NCBI RefSeq assembly: GCF_001439635.1
Contig: NZ_LMBZ01000001.1
Span: 124,001-188,000 of the forward strand
From: Solibacillus cecembensis
Lineage (GTDB): Bacteria > Bacillota > Bacilli > Bacillales_A > Planococcaceae
Length of the DNA: 64,000 nt
Reading direction: 5' to 3'
Shown here: one piece after another, positions 63,310 through 64,000 of the stretch
Position numbering within the stretch: position 1 is the stretch's first letter
Layout of the letters: every line of letters begins with the position of its first letter
Made by a program: the position numbers and the translations under genes
The notes under the pieces: generated by a model
Database searches by the model: none
The model's input: the letters and a program-made list of their open reading frames with translations, nothing else
Told to the model about the DNA's origin: nothing

Positions 63310-64000
63310 ATGGATAAGAAAAACTTTATTTACGGGATACTGCTTACTTTTTTAATTGCGAGTAGTTCGTATATGCTTGCAAAATTGCCTATTTTATCGA
63401 TTATTGGACCACTTGCATTGGCGATATTCATGGCAATCATCATTCGAAATTTCTTTTTTAATCCGACAAAATGGCAAAAGGGAATTACATTTTCAGCTAA
63501 AAAAATTCTCCGTTTTGCGATTATTTTATACGGTGTTCGACTGAATATGGTGGTCATATTTGATGAGGGGCTCCCTTATTTAGTTCGCGCGGTTTTTGCA
63601 GTAATCATTGGGATTGGTGTCATGCTGCTTTTAGCGAAATGGCTAAAGGTAGATTCGACATTTGCGCTGTTGCTTGGTGGGGGTACTGGAATTTGCGGTG
63701 CGGCTGCCATTGGAGCAATTTCACCAATTGTACGCGCGGATGACGATGATACAGCGCTTGCGGTAGGGATGATTTCACTTGTTGGAACGCTATTCGCGCT
63801 AGCGATGCCGTTTTTAGGGAATGTTCTGCAAATGTCACCAGAAATGTATGGTCAATGGGTTGGACTGAGCGTTCATGAAGTAGCACATGCTGCCTTAGCT
63901 GGGGCTGCATTTGGAGATGAGTCATTAGCACCGGCATTTTTAGCGAAATTGAGTCGTGTATTATTACTTGTGCCCGTAACGATGATTATCGTATGGATTG
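63310..64000 (+). CDS. YeiH/UPF0324 family membrane protein, 3' end outside window
   Basis: The frame starting at ATG 63310 (after AAAGGA) stays open to the window end, giving 230 residues. At least six membrane segments are visible with the family motifs KILRFAIILYGVRL, LLLGGGTGICGAAAIGAISP and HEVAHAALAGAAFG. The family contains putative sulfate exporters (YeiH, often beside LysR-type regulators); transport substrate is not established here. The gene is cut by the window edge, so it is partial. Confidence 0.9.
   Translation, partial: MDKKNFIYGILLTFLIASSSYMLAKLPILSIIGPLALAIFMAIIIRNFFFNPTKWQKGITFSAKKILRFAIILYGVRLNMVVIFDEGLPYLVRAVFAVIIGIGVMLLLAKWLKVDSTFALLLGGGTGICGAAAIGAISPIVRADDDDTALAVGMISLVGTLFALAMPFLGNVLQMSPEMYGQWVGLSVHEVAHAALAGAAFGDESLAPAFLAKLSRVLLLVPVTMIIVWI

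Overview
The window reads as chromosome from an endospore-forming, AT-rich member of the Bacillales. Gene order and protein character suggest the Solibacillus/Lysinibacillus side of the Planococcaceae; this is recognition from memory, not a database result. The first 46.7 kb follows the Bacillus subtilis chromosome segment from fer to panD closely. Most genes lie on the + strand, and short intrinsic terminators divide them into operons.

Layout. 0-2.5 kb: a cut-off MFS transporter, then fabI and fer on the minus strand. 2.6-12.5 kb: ypbB-recQ, a LysM protein, a metallophosphoesterase, ypdA (bacillithiol disulfide reductase), ansA, prsW, the germination pair sleB-ypeB and a PilZ protein (motI). 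12.6-20.7 kb: cmk, an S1-domain protein, der, gpsA, yphE, yphF, spoIVA and hbs. 21.0-26.1 kb: folE-mtrB, the menaquinone set hepS-menG-hepT, ndk and cheR. 26.3-32.6 kb: aroC-aroB-aroH-hisC-tyrA and aroA, with no trp operon between aroH and hisC. 32.8-37.9 kb: ypiA, ypiB, ypiF and qcrABC. 38.0-46.7 kb: ypjA, a YugP-type peptidase, dapB-mgsA-bshA-cca-birA and panBCD. These genes together cover aromatic amino-acid and menaquinone synthesis, the cytochrome bc complex, bacillithiol, pantothenate, translation and ribosome-assembly factors, and sporulation and germination.

Beyond panD the synteny I recognise ends and accessory genes begin. There is a 3D-domain secreted protein and a PfkB-family sugar kinase. 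At 48.6-53.7 kb lies a group of poorly known genes that looks like a spore-surface locus: a free-standing BclB-type exosporium domain with a Gly/Cys-rich head, a protein with six exact-length 21-residue tandem repeats, a 12-cysteine protein behind a sigma-K-like promoter, and a three-gene operon ending in a coiled-coil protein. After this come a short-chain dehydrogenase remnant, a complete gerK-type germinant receptor operon (A-C-B), a MazG-like pyrophosphohydrolase, hmp behind two NsrR-like operator sites, a lone dihydrolipoamide-dehydrogenase-like flavoprotein, and a YeiH-type membrane protein cut by the window end.

The observations I find most worth checking are these: spoIVA appears to start at AUU, with a perfectly placed ribosome binding site and exactly the B. 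subtilis protein length; a palindromic intergenic repeat occurs three times, once reversed; and the 48.6-53.7 kb spore-surface candidate locus. I saw no rRNA, tRNA, CRISPR array, insertion sequence or prophage.
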